Below are positions 36,451 through 48,019 of a stretch of DNA of 64,000 bases, piece after piece. A model generated the notes under the pieces. The model was not told where the DNA came from. It worked only from the letters and a program-made list of their open reading frames with translations, and ran no database searches. Origin of the DNA: Sepiola atlantica (lineage: Eukaryota > Mollusca > Cephalopoda > Sepiida > Sepiolidae); contig OY744520.1 in NCBI GenBank assembly GCA_963556195.1, positions 3,853,501 through 3,917,500 of the forward strand. The letters run 5' to 3'. Every line of letters starts with the position of its first letter. Positions within the stretch are counted from its first letter, which is position 1. A program made the translations under genes and the position numbers.

Positions 36451-36497
<47 letters not shown>
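36451..36497. repeat. (TA)n microsatellite
   Basis: SINE tail. Confidence 0.95.
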
Positions 36498-36500
<3 letters not shown>

Positions 36501-37017
36501 ATATAAAAGGAAACTATATATAAGCTATGTATTTGTATATGTGAGATATATCGACATAATGTATAATAGCAAATATAATGGGAATAAATGATCCATCAGA
36601 TACACTCCAAAAGCGTATTTTTGAAGGTGACTATAGCTCCACACAGCTGTATATACATACTGTATGTTATTTTCGTTAGTGATATTGGTTTATATATCTA
36701 AGTAGTGTTTAGTCTAACTAACAAAGGAGATTAGTTGTTATTTCTTTGTCACGGATAAATGTTTTCATTGAACAATCGCTGAGCTTCTCGCAAGCTAAAG
36801 CTTGGGTTATCTTTAATTGTAATTATTTTCTTTTGCTTTCATTGCGTGGGTCGCATCTCTGTTATAAGTGTGCAAGCTATGCTACACTTTAACATAATTA
36901 AACTGAATGTTACTCACATTATCCACTCTTACGTATAACAGCTATGTTCCAAATTCATAAAGGTCGTTTAATTAGTTTAGGAGTGATCCCTGTACATACA
37001 AATATATACAAATCACA

Positions 37018-37234
<217 letters not shown>

Positions 37235-37235
<1 letters not shown>

Positions 37236-38439
37236 ACACCTTAACGTCTTTTTTTGCAAAAGGGATTATATAGAACATTCAAAAATCGCCCCCAATAGAT
37301 TGCACAGTCGATGTTGTGATCTTTTAAGGCAGGAAATAATTATATCAGCGAGAACTCCCCGAGAAAAAAGATGTTAAGACATAGGGTGTTCAGATTACTG
37401 AAATTACATTACTTGAATAAAAGTTACCTTCCTTGACTGAGATTATAATTTATTTTACTCTGGAAGCTGGGCTCTACTTTGCTATATACCGCGGTTGTGT
37501 TTCTCATGAGTGAATGACGGACTTTTGAAAAGTAATGCGGCATAAATATTGATCACATATAAAGAATGACTTTAGCTCACAGTATACAGAGCCTCTATGT
37601 CATATTGATTGCACCATTTTTTCTCAGCTTCTTGTTGTAAACAAGTTAGAAAAGTAATCCGCTACATAGATTAGGTTAAAGAAAGGCAATACATAGCCTT
37701 AGTTTTTAAATATGTTCGTCATGGTTTCATCACAGACAAAAATATAGCATAATAATCATATTTAACATGTATATTAAAAGTATACATATATTTAAACATA
37801 TACTTATTTTATCCAATTGTTTATTTTGTTGTTTTGTTTTACTGAGTGTCAGCACTTTTCGGGTTATTTTAATCAAGTTACTTTTGGCGCATATAGTCTC
37901 TTTTCGAGTGATTTTCTGGTAAAAACATTTCATGCACTTAATTTGGTGAAAATCTCGATACATGAAATTTCTAAAATATTTAATTATTTTCTATAGTGTA
38001 TCTCAATGATTTATAAATAAACTTTGCGTATTTTGTCAAGCAATTGTGTGTAATTAATAATTTATAGTCAACCTGCGTAAGAGTTGAGCCACGAGTAATG
38101 TAAACCTAATGGTGAATGTAAAATCGCCAAAACGGCCATATTGGGGCTTTTCCTCCGGATGCAGATTTGTTTAGCACCCACGATTGTTGCTGGTAGAGAG
38201 AACTTGAATATTTGCTATGGTTTTGAAATAGTTTCGGTAGGAAAATAGTAAAATCGGTTGAGAATAGTGAATTTCAGTGTTGGCGGTGGTGTAGCGAAGT
38301 ATGTATAAGGTAGTTTAGTGTCGGGTCCGAAAACACAAAGACAAGTCGCTGGCAAGTAGTAAAACATATGTTTAGAGTAGAAATGTGAGGAACTGTATCG
38401 AAAGCACAGCAGAGTTTTTCCTTCAACATATCATTTCTA

Positions 38440-38440
<1 letters not shown>
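37235..38440. other. no gene recognised; possible promoter-like spot near 38140
   Basis: Mostly AT-rich. Around 38120-38170 lies a GC-richer spot with a CArG-like CCATATTGG. The signal is too weak to call a promoter. Confidence 0.35.

Positions 38441-38441
<1 letters not shown>

Positions 38442-38518
<77 letters not shown>
38442..38518. repeat. (TA)n(TG)n microsatellite
   Basis: TA array followed by a TG/GGTG run to 38545. Confidence 0.95.
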
Positions 38519-38519
<1 letters not shown>

Positions 38520-38589
38520 GTGTGTGGGTGTGTTGGTGTGGGGGTCATATTACATTTGTCAACCAATAAAACTGTACTAAAAACACACA

Positions 38590-38835
38590 TTTAGTCTCCA
38601 GTCTTTCATTGGAAAACTACATTGCTTTTAAATCAATTAATGTTTTGCAATCACTACATTATTTTGCTACAAAAATTTACAGTAGTTTTGATATTATTTT
38701 AGGAACTATCAGTCGTGTATAATGAAAAAATAACTGTTCGGGGATTTAAAAAAAAACATTATTTAATCTCATAGGTTCCTAGCAGTGTTGATCAGCCACA
38801 ATTCCTTTGAAATAGAAGAAAAACAAGTTCTGGAT
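38590..38835 (+). repeat. dispersed repeat family R, copy 3
   Basis: Aligns with 4620-4870 over its whole length ('ggaaaactac', 'aggaactatcagtcgtgtat', 'cctagcagtgttgatcagcc'). Confidence 0.65.
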
Positions 38836-38964
38836 ATCAGATATATTCCTTTGCTACATACTATGTTTAGCTTACCTATTTTGTTATTAAAATAACGTCA
38901 TCCTTACATGTATATTTGTTTGGTGTCCAAAAAAATGGTATTCGTTATTTACACACACACACAC

Positions 38965-38965
<1 letters not shown>

Positions 38966-39008
<43 letters not shown>

Positions 39009-39036
39009 TATGTGTGTGTGTCTGTGTGTGTGTGTG

Positions 39037-39072
<36 letters not shown>

Positions 39073-39078
39073 CATTTC

Positions 39079-39148
<70 letters not shown>
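38966..39148. repeat. (TA)n, (TG)n and (GA)n compound array
   Basis: TA, TG, TA and GA blocks in succession. The GA block is the reverse complement of the CT block that ends family X. Confidence 0.95.
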
Positions 39149-39153
<5 letters not shown>

Positions 39154-39425
39154 GATTTTTCACTTATGAAATAGATCATTCAGTGAAGACCAGGGTTGTT
39201 CAAATAAACACAAGCTCGATGATACTCGATTACAAAGTACAGAGCATTTACATGCGATTTTATGAAGGCTTACCAAAGCATTCATTTCAGGACACCAATG
39301 ATCACCATTGAATATATTTTTTCTTACAAATATTATGTATTCAAATTAAATGTTTTTCCTACACGTTTTTCACTACCAAGTAGGTACTTGCTGTGCAGAT
39401 CATCAGGGAAATTAAATGTCTTGAA
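39121..39425 (-). repeat. dispersed repeat family X, reversed copy
   Basis: Reverse complement of 423-690, including the hammerhead. With the plus-strand copy at 39930 it makes a large inverted pair around 39430-39930. Confidence 0.75.
39356..39410 (-). ncRNA. type I hammerhead-like fold (family X, reversed copy)
   Basis: The minus strand reads TTCC, CTGATGA, a long stem II ending CAAGTA/TACTTG, then GAAA, AACGTGT with an imperfect stem III, A, and GGAA. Stem I TTCC/GGAA is intact (5 bp possible with the next T-A). The pair next to the core is again T-T. Confidence 0.55.
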
Positions 39426-39429
39426 TAAG

Positions 39430-39928
39430 AGTTTCAACTGCCGAATATACACAATGTGGCGTTGCAATAGTTGAGGTCACTTAAGAAGAGAAGACGAAAA
39501 AATAAAAATAAGTTAAAATTAAAAAACAAGAAAGAACAACGATAAAAAAGAAACTCCTAGAAAATGTCTTAGAAAAGTAGCTCGTGCATTATTTCTGCCA
39601 CCAAGCCAACAAGCAAATAATCGGTCCCAAATGCATTAAAAAAAAACGGAACAATGTGCGATAATACACTTTCACGTCGGGCGGCACTATGATGTAAAAA
39701 TCCCCCCACCCCCCAAAAAAAAACAACAAAAAACTAAACCATTCAAGATACACCTCACAAGTTTCCATTCCAATCCAAGGATAGTATGGGAATTGTAAAT
39801 CTAATTCATCACAAGGAAAAGCAACATAAATGTTCGTCCGGAATGCCAGCGGTAAGACGAGCCTTATTTCAAGGGCTGACTTGTTCCCCTTCGAAATAAA
39901 CACACGACGTGTGTGCTTTTTTTGTTGT
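39430..39928. other. unassigned spacer between inverted family X copies
   Basis: A minus-strand frame at 39589-39903 includes ALEIRLVLPLAFRTNIYVAF and PYYPWIGMETCEVY. It is fairly protein-like but matches no family I know, and its second half is a poly-G/T run. It may be part of the element that carries family X. Confidence 0.3.
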
Positions 39929-39929
39929 T

Positions 39930-40056
39930 ATTTTTAGTGAAACACGTGTAGGAAAAACATTTAATTTGAATAAATAATATTTGTAAGAAAAAATATATTT
40001 AATGGTGATCATTGGTGTCTTGAAAGGAATGCTTTGGTAAGCCTTCATAAAATCAC

Positions 40057-40060
<4 letters not shown>
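39930..40060 (+). repeat. dispersed repeat family X, 5'-truncated copy
   Basis: Starts inside the hammerhead ('agtgaaacacgtgtaggaaa') and continues like 480-590. It keeps the GAAA core, a perfect ACACGTGT stem III and GGAAA, but has lost CTGATGA and stem II. Confidence 0.75.
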
Positions 40061-40130
<70 letters not shown>

Positions 40131-40144
40131 TTGTGTGTGTGTGT
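40060..40144. repeat. (TA)n(TG)n microsatellite
   Basis: TA array ending in TG repeats. Confidence 0.95.
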
Positions 40145-40161
40145 GTGGAATAAAAGTAACA

Positions 40162-40310
40162 ATGTAAAGTTAAAAATAGAATAAAGGATAATCAAATCAA
40201 CAACAAACAAAAATAAACTCAAAATCTTTTGGAAGAACAATTTAATATGTGTTTTTGAGTTTATTTTTGCTAGTTGTTGATTTGCTTATCTTTTATTCCA
40301 TTTTAATTCT

Positions 40311-40314
<4 letters not shown>
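40162..40314. repeat. inverted repeat with ~60-bp arms
   Basis: Left arm 'tgtaaag...aataaactcaaaa' (40163-40224) and right arm (40252-40314) are reverse complements with a few mismatches. The best run is 'caaatcaacaac' with 'gttgttgatttg' and 'aaaaataaactcaaaa' with its complement. The loop is about 27 nt. It could be a foldback element. No coding content. Confidence 0.75.
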
Positions 40315-40350
<36 letters not shown>

Positions 40351-40392
40351 ATAGTATAGCAATATACATGAAATGTATATATATACATATGA

Positions 40393-40435
<43 letters not shown>

Positions 40436-40631
40436 AGATAGTATAGCAATATAAATGAAATGTATATATATATATATATATATATATGCATATGAATATA
40501 TATATATATATATATATATATGAGATAGTATAGCAATATAAATGAAATGTATATATATATGCATATGAATATATATATATATATATATATAAGATAGTAT
40601 AGCAATATAAATGAAATGTATATATATATGC

Positions 40632-40677
<46 letters not shown>
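40314..40677. repeat. composite tandem repeat in TA context, 4 units
   Basis: 'agatagtatagcaatataaa' + 'tgaaatgta' recurs at about 40349, 40437, 40524 and 40593, separated by TA/TATGCATATGAATA of variable length. The variable spacing is due to TA slippage. Confidence 0.9.
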
Positions 40678-40680
<3 letters not shown>

Positions 40681-40863
40681 TATTTTTATTTACACAGAGA
40701 TGTACAAAATCTGCGACACTGGCACGTCGATGCTATTTGGAAAGAACCTTTAAGATCGGATTCTAACTCTGCCTTATCAGATCTCAGTTTATAATAACTG
40801 TTGATCAATAACCTCGACATGCCAGTGTCGCAGATTGTGTACATGTCTGTGTAAATAAAAATA
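40681..40863. mobile_element. MITE-like hairpin element with 50-bp terminal inverted repeats
   Basis: Arms 40681-40730 and 40814-40863 are reverse complements with 2 mismatches by my count, around 83 nt of unrelated sequence. The start 'tatttttatttacacaga' and its complement are exact. Total 183 bp, non-coding. A target duplication could not be separated from the TA flanks. The arms are nearly perfect in a neighbourhood of decayed repeats, which suggests recent insertion or gene conversion. Confidence 0.8.
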
Positions 40864-40967
40864 ATCATATATAAAAGCTATATTGGATATGTAGCACTTT
40901 TTATAACCCCGCTTGAAATTTTTTGGACTACTACCCTGTGGATGGCCTACCTGGATTATTATAATCA

Positions 40968-41061
<94 letters not shown>

Positions 41062-41074
41062 TATCATTATTATG

Positions 41075-41146
<72 letters not shown>
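40968..41146. repeat. (ATT)n then (TA)n
   Basis: About 33 TTA triplets with a few ATC variants, then TA. Confidence 0.97.
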
Positions 41147-41148
<2 letters not shown>

Positions 41149-41149
41149 A

Positions 41150-42840
41150 GATTGATTCACGGAGGAATCAAATTTTAATTACAAAAGGCAAGCTTAATAG
41201 TAAGTATTAAAAAGAGGTTATAAATATGTTTATTCCAAGATTTATTTGTATATTATTGTATAATAATGTGTACTCAAAGCAAGATTCGGATTTACAATTC
41301 TATCAAAAAAGAAACTTTGTAAATCTGATGTCTTTATTTGGGTATACATTATTATAAAATGGCATCATAAAAAAGTCCGTCATATATTTTTTGTTACTAA
41401 TATTATATGTAAAAATAATCTATTGATAACATCTAAAAGAGATCAGAATTGTATCAGATAGACGATGTTTACTGAATCAGTGTGGCACTAATCAATAGCA
41501 CATGATTTAAGTTTGAGTCCATTACTAATTACTAATTAATACTGTCATCATTCAGCTTATACATACCATTAAGCTTATCGACACCATCGATACAGAGATA
41601 CAATATTTCGACATTATTTCTGTATGTCTGTCACTGCATCTGTTCGTCACTTATAAGACCCAACACTACCTGATATGGTTGCACCACATCATTTAAAATA
41701 ATCCAGTGTCTCATAGGTGTTAAGCTTATTACGAAACAAATCAGCGATGTTTTGAGTGTTATACTTTGTTTAAGTATCAAATCGTTCGTTAATAATTCTG
41801 TATAGATAGTTAGTAAATCCGGTCAGAAAGAAAAGTGACAAAGAGAACAACATGTATATACTTGATATGAACCCGTTTAATTAGTGCGTATACCATGAAC
41901 ATACTATTGAAAATTGAATCATGACATGAATGCTATTTCAGTCTTACACGTTATTGTCTGAGCTAAAATAAATATGTAGCCTCTTAAATAAATAGTTGTA
42001 CGTATTTAGAATAATATTCCGCTATGTAATCTGTGTATTACCCAATGAAAATTCTATTTCTAACTGAAGCCTAACGAACATGAACCACTAATCGGCCGAC
42101 AAAGCCTCTTATAGAAGTCCGTCGGCGCATCTAAAAATTGAGATTGCACTTTTTTGTCTTCGAGAGGCAGCTCCATATTTTGGCAGGGAACTAAGTCCGT
42201 GGGGATACCTATTATAATACAAATGTCAATGAATGCTAAATGTTATTGTGATACTTTGAATCCAAGGGAGATCAGATTTTCTGTTAGTTGAAGGTGAGAG
42301 TTTACGCTACGTTGAAGTCAAATAATGAGATCGGAACATTTCTGCAAATGGACAAAGTTCGTAAAAATGGGTTCTTTGTTTATTTTTTATTTAATTCTTA
42401 TCACCATTTTTTTTAATCCTATTTCTCGCCTGGAAATGTTGGTACTAATTTCAAGACTGCGAGCTATTTAGTCGATTGACGCTTGGCATGGCTGCTTCTG
42501 ATTGCTTTTTCGGTTCAGTGAACGCAAGTAGAAAGGAGACAAAAGAACCACGGATATTCTGCAGGCCCCTCCATTCAATTTGGCCGTTCGGCTTTGTAAA
42601 TTATATATATTTTTTTATTTAAGTGTGACGGAAAGACCGACATAATCCACTATATGTTTTTTTATTGCTGTATTACTTTTTTTTTTATAGTCTATTATGG
42701 TCATTTTTGTGTTACTGTTTATAAAATAAATCCCATTAATCTAGAACATGTGCTTTCAATTGCTGTAAAACGTGTTCTTCTAAAATGTAGTACTATTATC
42801 TTGTGTTACTATTCTTAAAGTAAATAAACGTAATCAAGCA
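41150..42840. other. mostly unassigned, one outlying unit of the 43-kb array
   Basis: 42050-42140 resembles a unit of the 43010-43650 array ('aagcctcttatagaagtccg', 'gcgcatctaaaaat'). A weak tRNA-like stretch (AGTTTGAGTCC, box B-like) lies near 41470-41525. No gene seen. Confidence 0.45.
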
Positions 42841-42849
42841 CGTGCGTTT

Positions 42850-43080
42850 TGTTAGAACAAAGAACGATACGTTTAGATCATGCTATACATATGGTTTCCA
42901 TCTGCCAATCTCGAACCTGTGTCGCATCACTGTTGCATCTTAGTGTTTGTTTTATAAGTAATTCCACGGAATGTGTTCGAAAAAAAACTACTGCGTTTGT
43001 GACCCTCAACGAGAATATCAGATTGACAAAACAGTTATTTAAACCGTATGCCTCTATCGAGATTGCTGTACGTATCTAGA
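42850..43080 (+). pseudogene. possible LINE C-terminal scrap
   Basis: The frame reads SRTCVASLLHLSVCFISNST, which resembles the LINE-A RRNVASLC.FYKYFNG segment, and later IRLTKQLFKPYAS where LINE-A has FSRPTRQSAKSHPY. The similarity is short and degraded. Confidence 0.35.
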
Positions 43081-43650
43081 TTATTATATTTAATTTACTG
43101 AAAAATGGAAAAAATATTTAAAACTTATGCCTGTTGCGGAAATCCTTTTACGCATCTTCAAATGCTTTTTTAAAATTAAATTTAACAAACAAACGAAAAT
43201 GCTTTTTCAGCCGTTTGCCTCTCATAGAGATGCGCGTACGCGTCTTGAAATGCTATTTTCAATTTAAATTTAACAAATGAGAAAAACTGGTTTCAAACGC
43301 AAGCCTCTCATATAGATGTATGGTCGAATCTATTGATGCTATTTTAAAAGTAATGTTAACATACTGATAAAAATGCTACTTTAAACTTATGCATACCATG
43401 GAACGCTTGTGGGCGTCTAGAAATGCTATTTTCAACTTATACTGAACAGATTAAGAAACACGCGGTTTCAACCTTATACCACTCATAGAAATACTAGTAC
43501 GTGTCTGAAAATGCTATTTCAAAATTAAATTTGACAGACTAACAAACATGCTATTTCAAAAGTATGCGTCTTATTAAAATGATTTACGTGTCTAGAAATG
43601 CTATTTTTGTAATGCAATTCACCAGACTGATAAAAATGTTATTTAAATCG
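43010..43650. repeat. decayed ~120-bp tandem repeat, about 6 units
   Basis: Units share 'aaatgctattttcaa', 'aatttaacaga.taa', 'atgcctctcatagagatg' and 'cgtgtctag'. The units are strongly diverged, so the array is old. Confidence 0.75.
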
Positions 43651-43989
43651 CTAGCGTAAAGGACAAGCGTAACATACGACTAACGAGCGAAAATATCCTC
43701 TCATAACATCATATACTGACTTAAAGATACAGTCGTTATAGTGCTTCTTAAACGAACTTAATATAAAGTGTGCATATTCAATCCGAGCAATTCAGCACGG
43801 AAATGCACACATAAAATAGAAAAACATCAAACCATCATAAACCAAATGGAAATAAATGTATAACTATCGTTATAGACGGGCATTGTTTATTACGGATATT
43901 TTTTTTGTTGAAATCGCTCCAGACAAGTCATGAAGCTACTTGATCTAAGGAGCTATCAGAACAAGATATTATTATCGCAAAGACAGGAG

Positions 43990-44270
43990 ATGCATATTTG
44001 TCTTAGCCTTGAATAAGACCAAGGCTATAGGTAGGAGGAAAATAGTGAGCAGGAAGAGAGTTCCACAAGCTTGCGGTTATTGCAAAGAAGCTACTGGAAT
44101 AGATAGTGGTATAACAATGAGATATCAAAACAGCGAACTGGTGGAGGGCACTCGACCAACGAGCTGAACGAGCTAGAACAAAAGAAGCAATGAATAGATC
44201 TAAACATTCTGAGGAACGTCCAGAAGAAGATGCGTCCGCTCATCATGCAGAGTTAACAACTATAATTCTA
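43990..44270 (-). pseudogene. LINE C-terminal scrap
   Basis: The minus strand reads FFAITASLWNSLPAHYFPPT, the conserved 'LWNSLP' tail of Jockey/CR1-type LINE proteins, next to degraded flanks. The strip 43905-43960 ('cagacaagtcatgaagctac') recurs near 17805 downstream of another LINE fragment. Confidence 0.55.
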
Positions 44271-44274
44271 TTTG

Positions 44275-46735
44275 AAATTTAAGTGTGACAACAAACAAAA
44301 TTACGATTGAATACTTAAGTGACATAGATTGAGGAAACATCTGCTAACTTAAGCAATAGCCTTTTTTTAATAATTGGATGCGTCTGTTCAGCCTCTGCGT
44401 TTAACGTCGATAATCCTCTGTCAAACTGAATTCTGCGAACGAGGTGTAATCACATAAACTCTTATAAAGATTATTAGATATTTCTAAAACAAGATGCGTG
44501 CATTCAGTCTGCGCGTTCAGTGATGATGATGATATTTTTTACTTGAAGTCTGACAGAGACACGGACCAACGGACAAACCATCTCACATCTATCCTAAAAA
44601 GCATTTAAAGAGTAAGAAAGTGGAAATAAAACAAGAACATGACAATATAAAGAAACACATCTGGGTGACTATCAGTTTATTTCCTAAAGTTAAAGAGGTT
44701 TTACCCGACTAATTTTTGTTATACGAGCGTCTTCTTTGTTGACGCAGAAGAAATAGAATGATGTCCAATGGGACATTACTCAGTCAGCATTAGGAGAGAA
44801 AGAGAACAAAAGAGAGTGGAGTTAGGAGTGAAAACGACATTAAAAAGTTTACACGTTTACGTTTAATAAAGAGGAGATAAGACACTCAGATAAAAGCCGG
44901 AATGTATATATAACAACTTACTTAAAGAAATACGGGGAAAATACTTTTACTGCCTATATTCTTTCGATTTGAAATCTTTTGGCCAAATCACTTAAGCAAT
45001 TACAGAAAGTACGCTGAAGTTAAAGAAAAAGTACGAAACTGTGGGTTTTATGTTTTATTCAGTTTCGATTGGGGAAATATTTGCGTGAATCACAAAATGA
45101 AATCTAAAACTCATAATAATATAATGTCAGAAAATTGACAAAAACATTACTGTTTTGATACATACCAATTATTGAGTTACAGGGAAATGGACATATTTTA
45201 TGTAAATTGTTTATCTTAAAGTTACTTAATTTGAATTAAACAATCAAAATAATGTATGTGTAGTAATCCCTCTTTCTAAAAGAAAATACTTTAATAGTTT
45301 GTATCACTTCTTTTCTTATTTCATAGAAGATGCTTGATTAAGCTCCGATTTTTCGTTCCGCTTTGTAAGACATTCACAGAAAGAGCCTGTCTTGTCTCAC
45401 AACGAAAAGTGACCTCTCCCCTTAATGTAACTAGCGTCAAGCGGCATTTTCAAAGACAAATAATTTTGCAAGGGCTTCCCACCTATTAGTCTGATTAGCC
45501 CGAGACTGCGTCCATCTTGATTACACCTCGCTCATCTTAAAAGCTAATGTCAAGATATTGTTGTTAGAAACCGCTTCATGATTAATCAACCCCAGTCTAT
45601 ACATTAGATGATTGTAAGTACTCCCATAGTGTTAACATCTCTCGACTGACAATTATACCGACTAGTTAACGCTTATCCTCGAGTAGAAGATATACCAAGA
45701 GAATGACACACGACCCCCACCTAGCCAACTCAGCTTTGGCCAACTGTAACATTTTTTATTTACCATTTTTTATTTAAAAGAAATGTATCATTTAAAAACA
45801 TAAATACATCGAGTAGCTTTTATTATTGATTAGCTGTTACAGAATAGTAAAAAAAAGCAATTGTCCCCGTTGTTCTAATACACTTATGAGTAAACACTAG
45901 CTTTACTGGTGTGTATATTGATATTTATTTATCAGGATATTGATTTGTGTCTACCTTTACATATTACCCATTGTATTTCAGTCCTTGTGTGTTACAAATA
46001 TAGAGTAATACGTCGGCCTTATTATACAGATGAAACTTCATTGATTCCCATCATCATCATCCTAAACAACATTGGACTACCCCGTCTACGTGCTTGATTT
46101 TACAACACACATATAAATGATACAACTCTTAACCATCCTTTGTAAAATAGTATTTACTTACCTGCCCGGAATAATTGATGCCTATCACTCTGACACTTTA
46201 CAACAATGATAATTTACTACCACTTATGATAAGTTAGTTCCAGCTAAACTTGAAGTCACTAACACGAGAGAAACGATCGCAAAATGTAAATGTGTTGCAA
46301 AGAACTAGACCTCACTACATGTGCAGGACATGTCTCTTCTTTTAGGTGTCTCTTTTATCTCGTGGAAGTCGCTAGTGAGGCTGATTAGTAATCGAATTTA
46401 GCAAGGAAATTCGCTTAAAAACAAGCCTCATTTTTCAGTTAGAACTACAGCATGGTATCATAGAAATGTTATTTAAACCGTAATATAGTCATGTAATAAT
46501 TCATTACACATGTTACATTTATTGTTTGCGTTTAAATATGGAAGCAATACGATCAGATAGCACATTGTATTTTTCAAGTAGTAAATGTATATTCCATAAG
46601 CCTTACCATGGTTGGATAATGGCCCTGTGAGATCGGACGAATCTTGAGGTGGGCGTATGTATTGGACATCGTTTGGTTTGGCTTGCGCGATTTAATGCGG
46701 GTGGACCCATACAGTCGTGTGCAAAATGGGGCTGT
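44275..46735. other. unique-looking DNA; possible conserved element at 45300-45650
   Basis: No repeats or genes recognised. 45340-45640 is of normal complexity, GC-richer than its flanks, lacks ORFs and contains several TGATTA/TAATC-type homeodomain-like strings. This is the kind of sequence in which conserved non-coding elements are found. Confidence 0.35.
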
Positions 46736-46741
46736 TCTCAC

Positions 46742-46994
46742 GGTTGGAGTTCACAGACTCTGACAGGGTCACCACGTTGACGAGACTTCAGACAAGGGTC
46801 CATGTGCACCTGCGATAGGGGATCTGTGACGCCACTGGCTTTTGTGTGGGAAGCAGAGTTTTGAGGTTGGGTTTTTGAAGCGAGCCGAACGGTCGATTTC
46901 TCTATGTAGTCTTCAACATGAAAAGGGGAATTAAATTTACTAAGAGAATACAGGCATGTGATTTCTTCTTCCCCTCTCAAAACTCCTCGAATGG
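46742..46994 (-). CDS. weak candidate internal exon, unknown protein
   Basis: The minus strand shows an acceptor-like 'ctacttaagtccttag' before 46994 and a donor-like CCAACC|GTGAGA at 46742. Between them an open frame of about 83 residues reads RGEEEITCLYSLSKFNSPF, VEDYIEKSTVRLASKTQP and DPLSQVHMDPCLKSRQRGD. It is GC-richer than its flanks. The opposite strand carries another candidate exon 170 bp away, so at most one is likely right. It could also be an unrecognised repeat ORF. Confidence 0.22.
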
Positions 46995-47159
46995 CTAAGG
47001 ACTTAAGTAGAAATTAACTACGATAAAGTAGGAATTTGGTATCTCCCTTGACGTTAGTGAGGCATCTCTATCGACAGAAATCTAACTCCTGAAATAAACA
47101 AATGAAGATTTAAAAGATTGTTGCCTCGTGAACTTTGTGTTTTAAAAGTTTTGTTGCAG

Positions 47160-47255
47160 ACAACGGACGGCGAGGTTCACGGCAAAAAGAAAGAAAAAAG
47201 AATTCAACCACTATACGACATCGAAACGGCGCCCCTCCGCGACGAAAAAGTAAAG
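47160..47255 (+). CDS. candidate internal exon (32 codons), unknown protein
   Basis: An acceptor 'ttttgttgcag' precedes 47160 and a donor AAG|GTACGA follows 47255. The 96 nt are phase 0-0 and encode TTDGEVHGKKKEKRIQPLYD then IETAPLRDEKVK. Third codon positions are rich in C/G in an AT-rich region (GAC, GGC, GAG, CAC, ATC, CCC, CTC, CGC), which is a coding signature. No domain is recognised; the product looks basic and hydrophilic. Its partner exons are not identified. Confidence 0.4.
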
Positions 47256-47299
47256 GTACGAGAAATTAAAAATTATGCAACCTATACATTTTTGGTGTT

Positions 47300-47398
47300 A
47301 AATGGGGGTGGCCAGTTGTTTAAGCGATAACTGTCACGGCCCATTCCGGGACGGGTATACGGAGCGAGAACTGCCACGCCCCATTTGGGGGACGGTAT
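47300..47398. repeat. GC-rich inverted and direct repeat cluster
   Basis: Arms 47300-47317 and 47369-47386 are near-perfect reverse complements. 47325-47361 and 47365-47398 are ~37-bp direct repeats ('cgataactgtcacggcccat' and 'cgagaactgccacgccccat'). The cluster lies 45 bp after the candidate exon. Confidence 0.75.
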
Positions 47399-47966
47399 GC
47401 AACACCATATGCCATCCTTAGAAGGTAGGTTCCCAGAATTAAATAACTAAAGTTGGCGCTTGACTATTAAGGAGGCAACTGAAGGATATGACGCAGTCAA
47501 GTAAACTGTTAATTGTAACACGGTAAATTATTGCGAATAAATTACTTGGATATTTACAGAGATGTAAATATGATTACTCTCGGAAAAAATAGAAAATATA
47601 TTTGATCGGTGTATAAGAGAAAGTGACTCTTCCTAGGAACAATGAGTAAGCGGAAAATCTCCATGAATATCGTTGTTATGGTGAATAGTAAAAAACTAGC
47701 AAAAGTACCCAAGATTGCAAGATCAACATAAACACGCCTAAACTCTATTCGTTAATGAAGTTTGAGATATTACACCTAGGTACTAAGTCTCTTTTTACCC
47801 ACACGCTTCGATAAATTTAACTTTTGTAAACATTCTATTTTTATTTAGCATTAATAAATCTATAATTCGGTTTATTTTTCGTTCGACAATAGAGCGGTTT
47901 CCTGTACTTTAAGTCAACCATATTCATTAGTGTTTACTGTTTACTACTTCCTGCTTTCTTTTTCAG

Positions 47967-48016
47967 TCGGAAACATAACGTTTGCAAAAAGATACTGGAC
48001 TATAGAAGACATACTG
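47967..48016 (+). other. splice-site-flanked segment, coding unclear
   Basis: A strong acceptor 'ttcctgctttctttttcag' and a donor CTG|GTAAGA bracket 50 nt. Only two frames are open (GNITFAKRYWTIEDIL or RKHNVCKKILDYRRHT). In phase 0, as expected from the exon at 47160, it hits TAA after SET. It may be a non-coding or unrelated exon, or chance. Confidence 0.25.
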
Positions 48017-48019
48017 GTA

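Noticed and set aside
39589..39903. 104-residue minus-strand ORF as a host gene
   Set aside because: Half of it is a G/T run and it lies between inverted repeat copies; more likely part of an unidentified element.
41465..41530. Another SINE head (box B-like AGTTTGAGTCC)
   Set aside because: Box A is weak, there is no 3' module and no second copy was seen; too little support.
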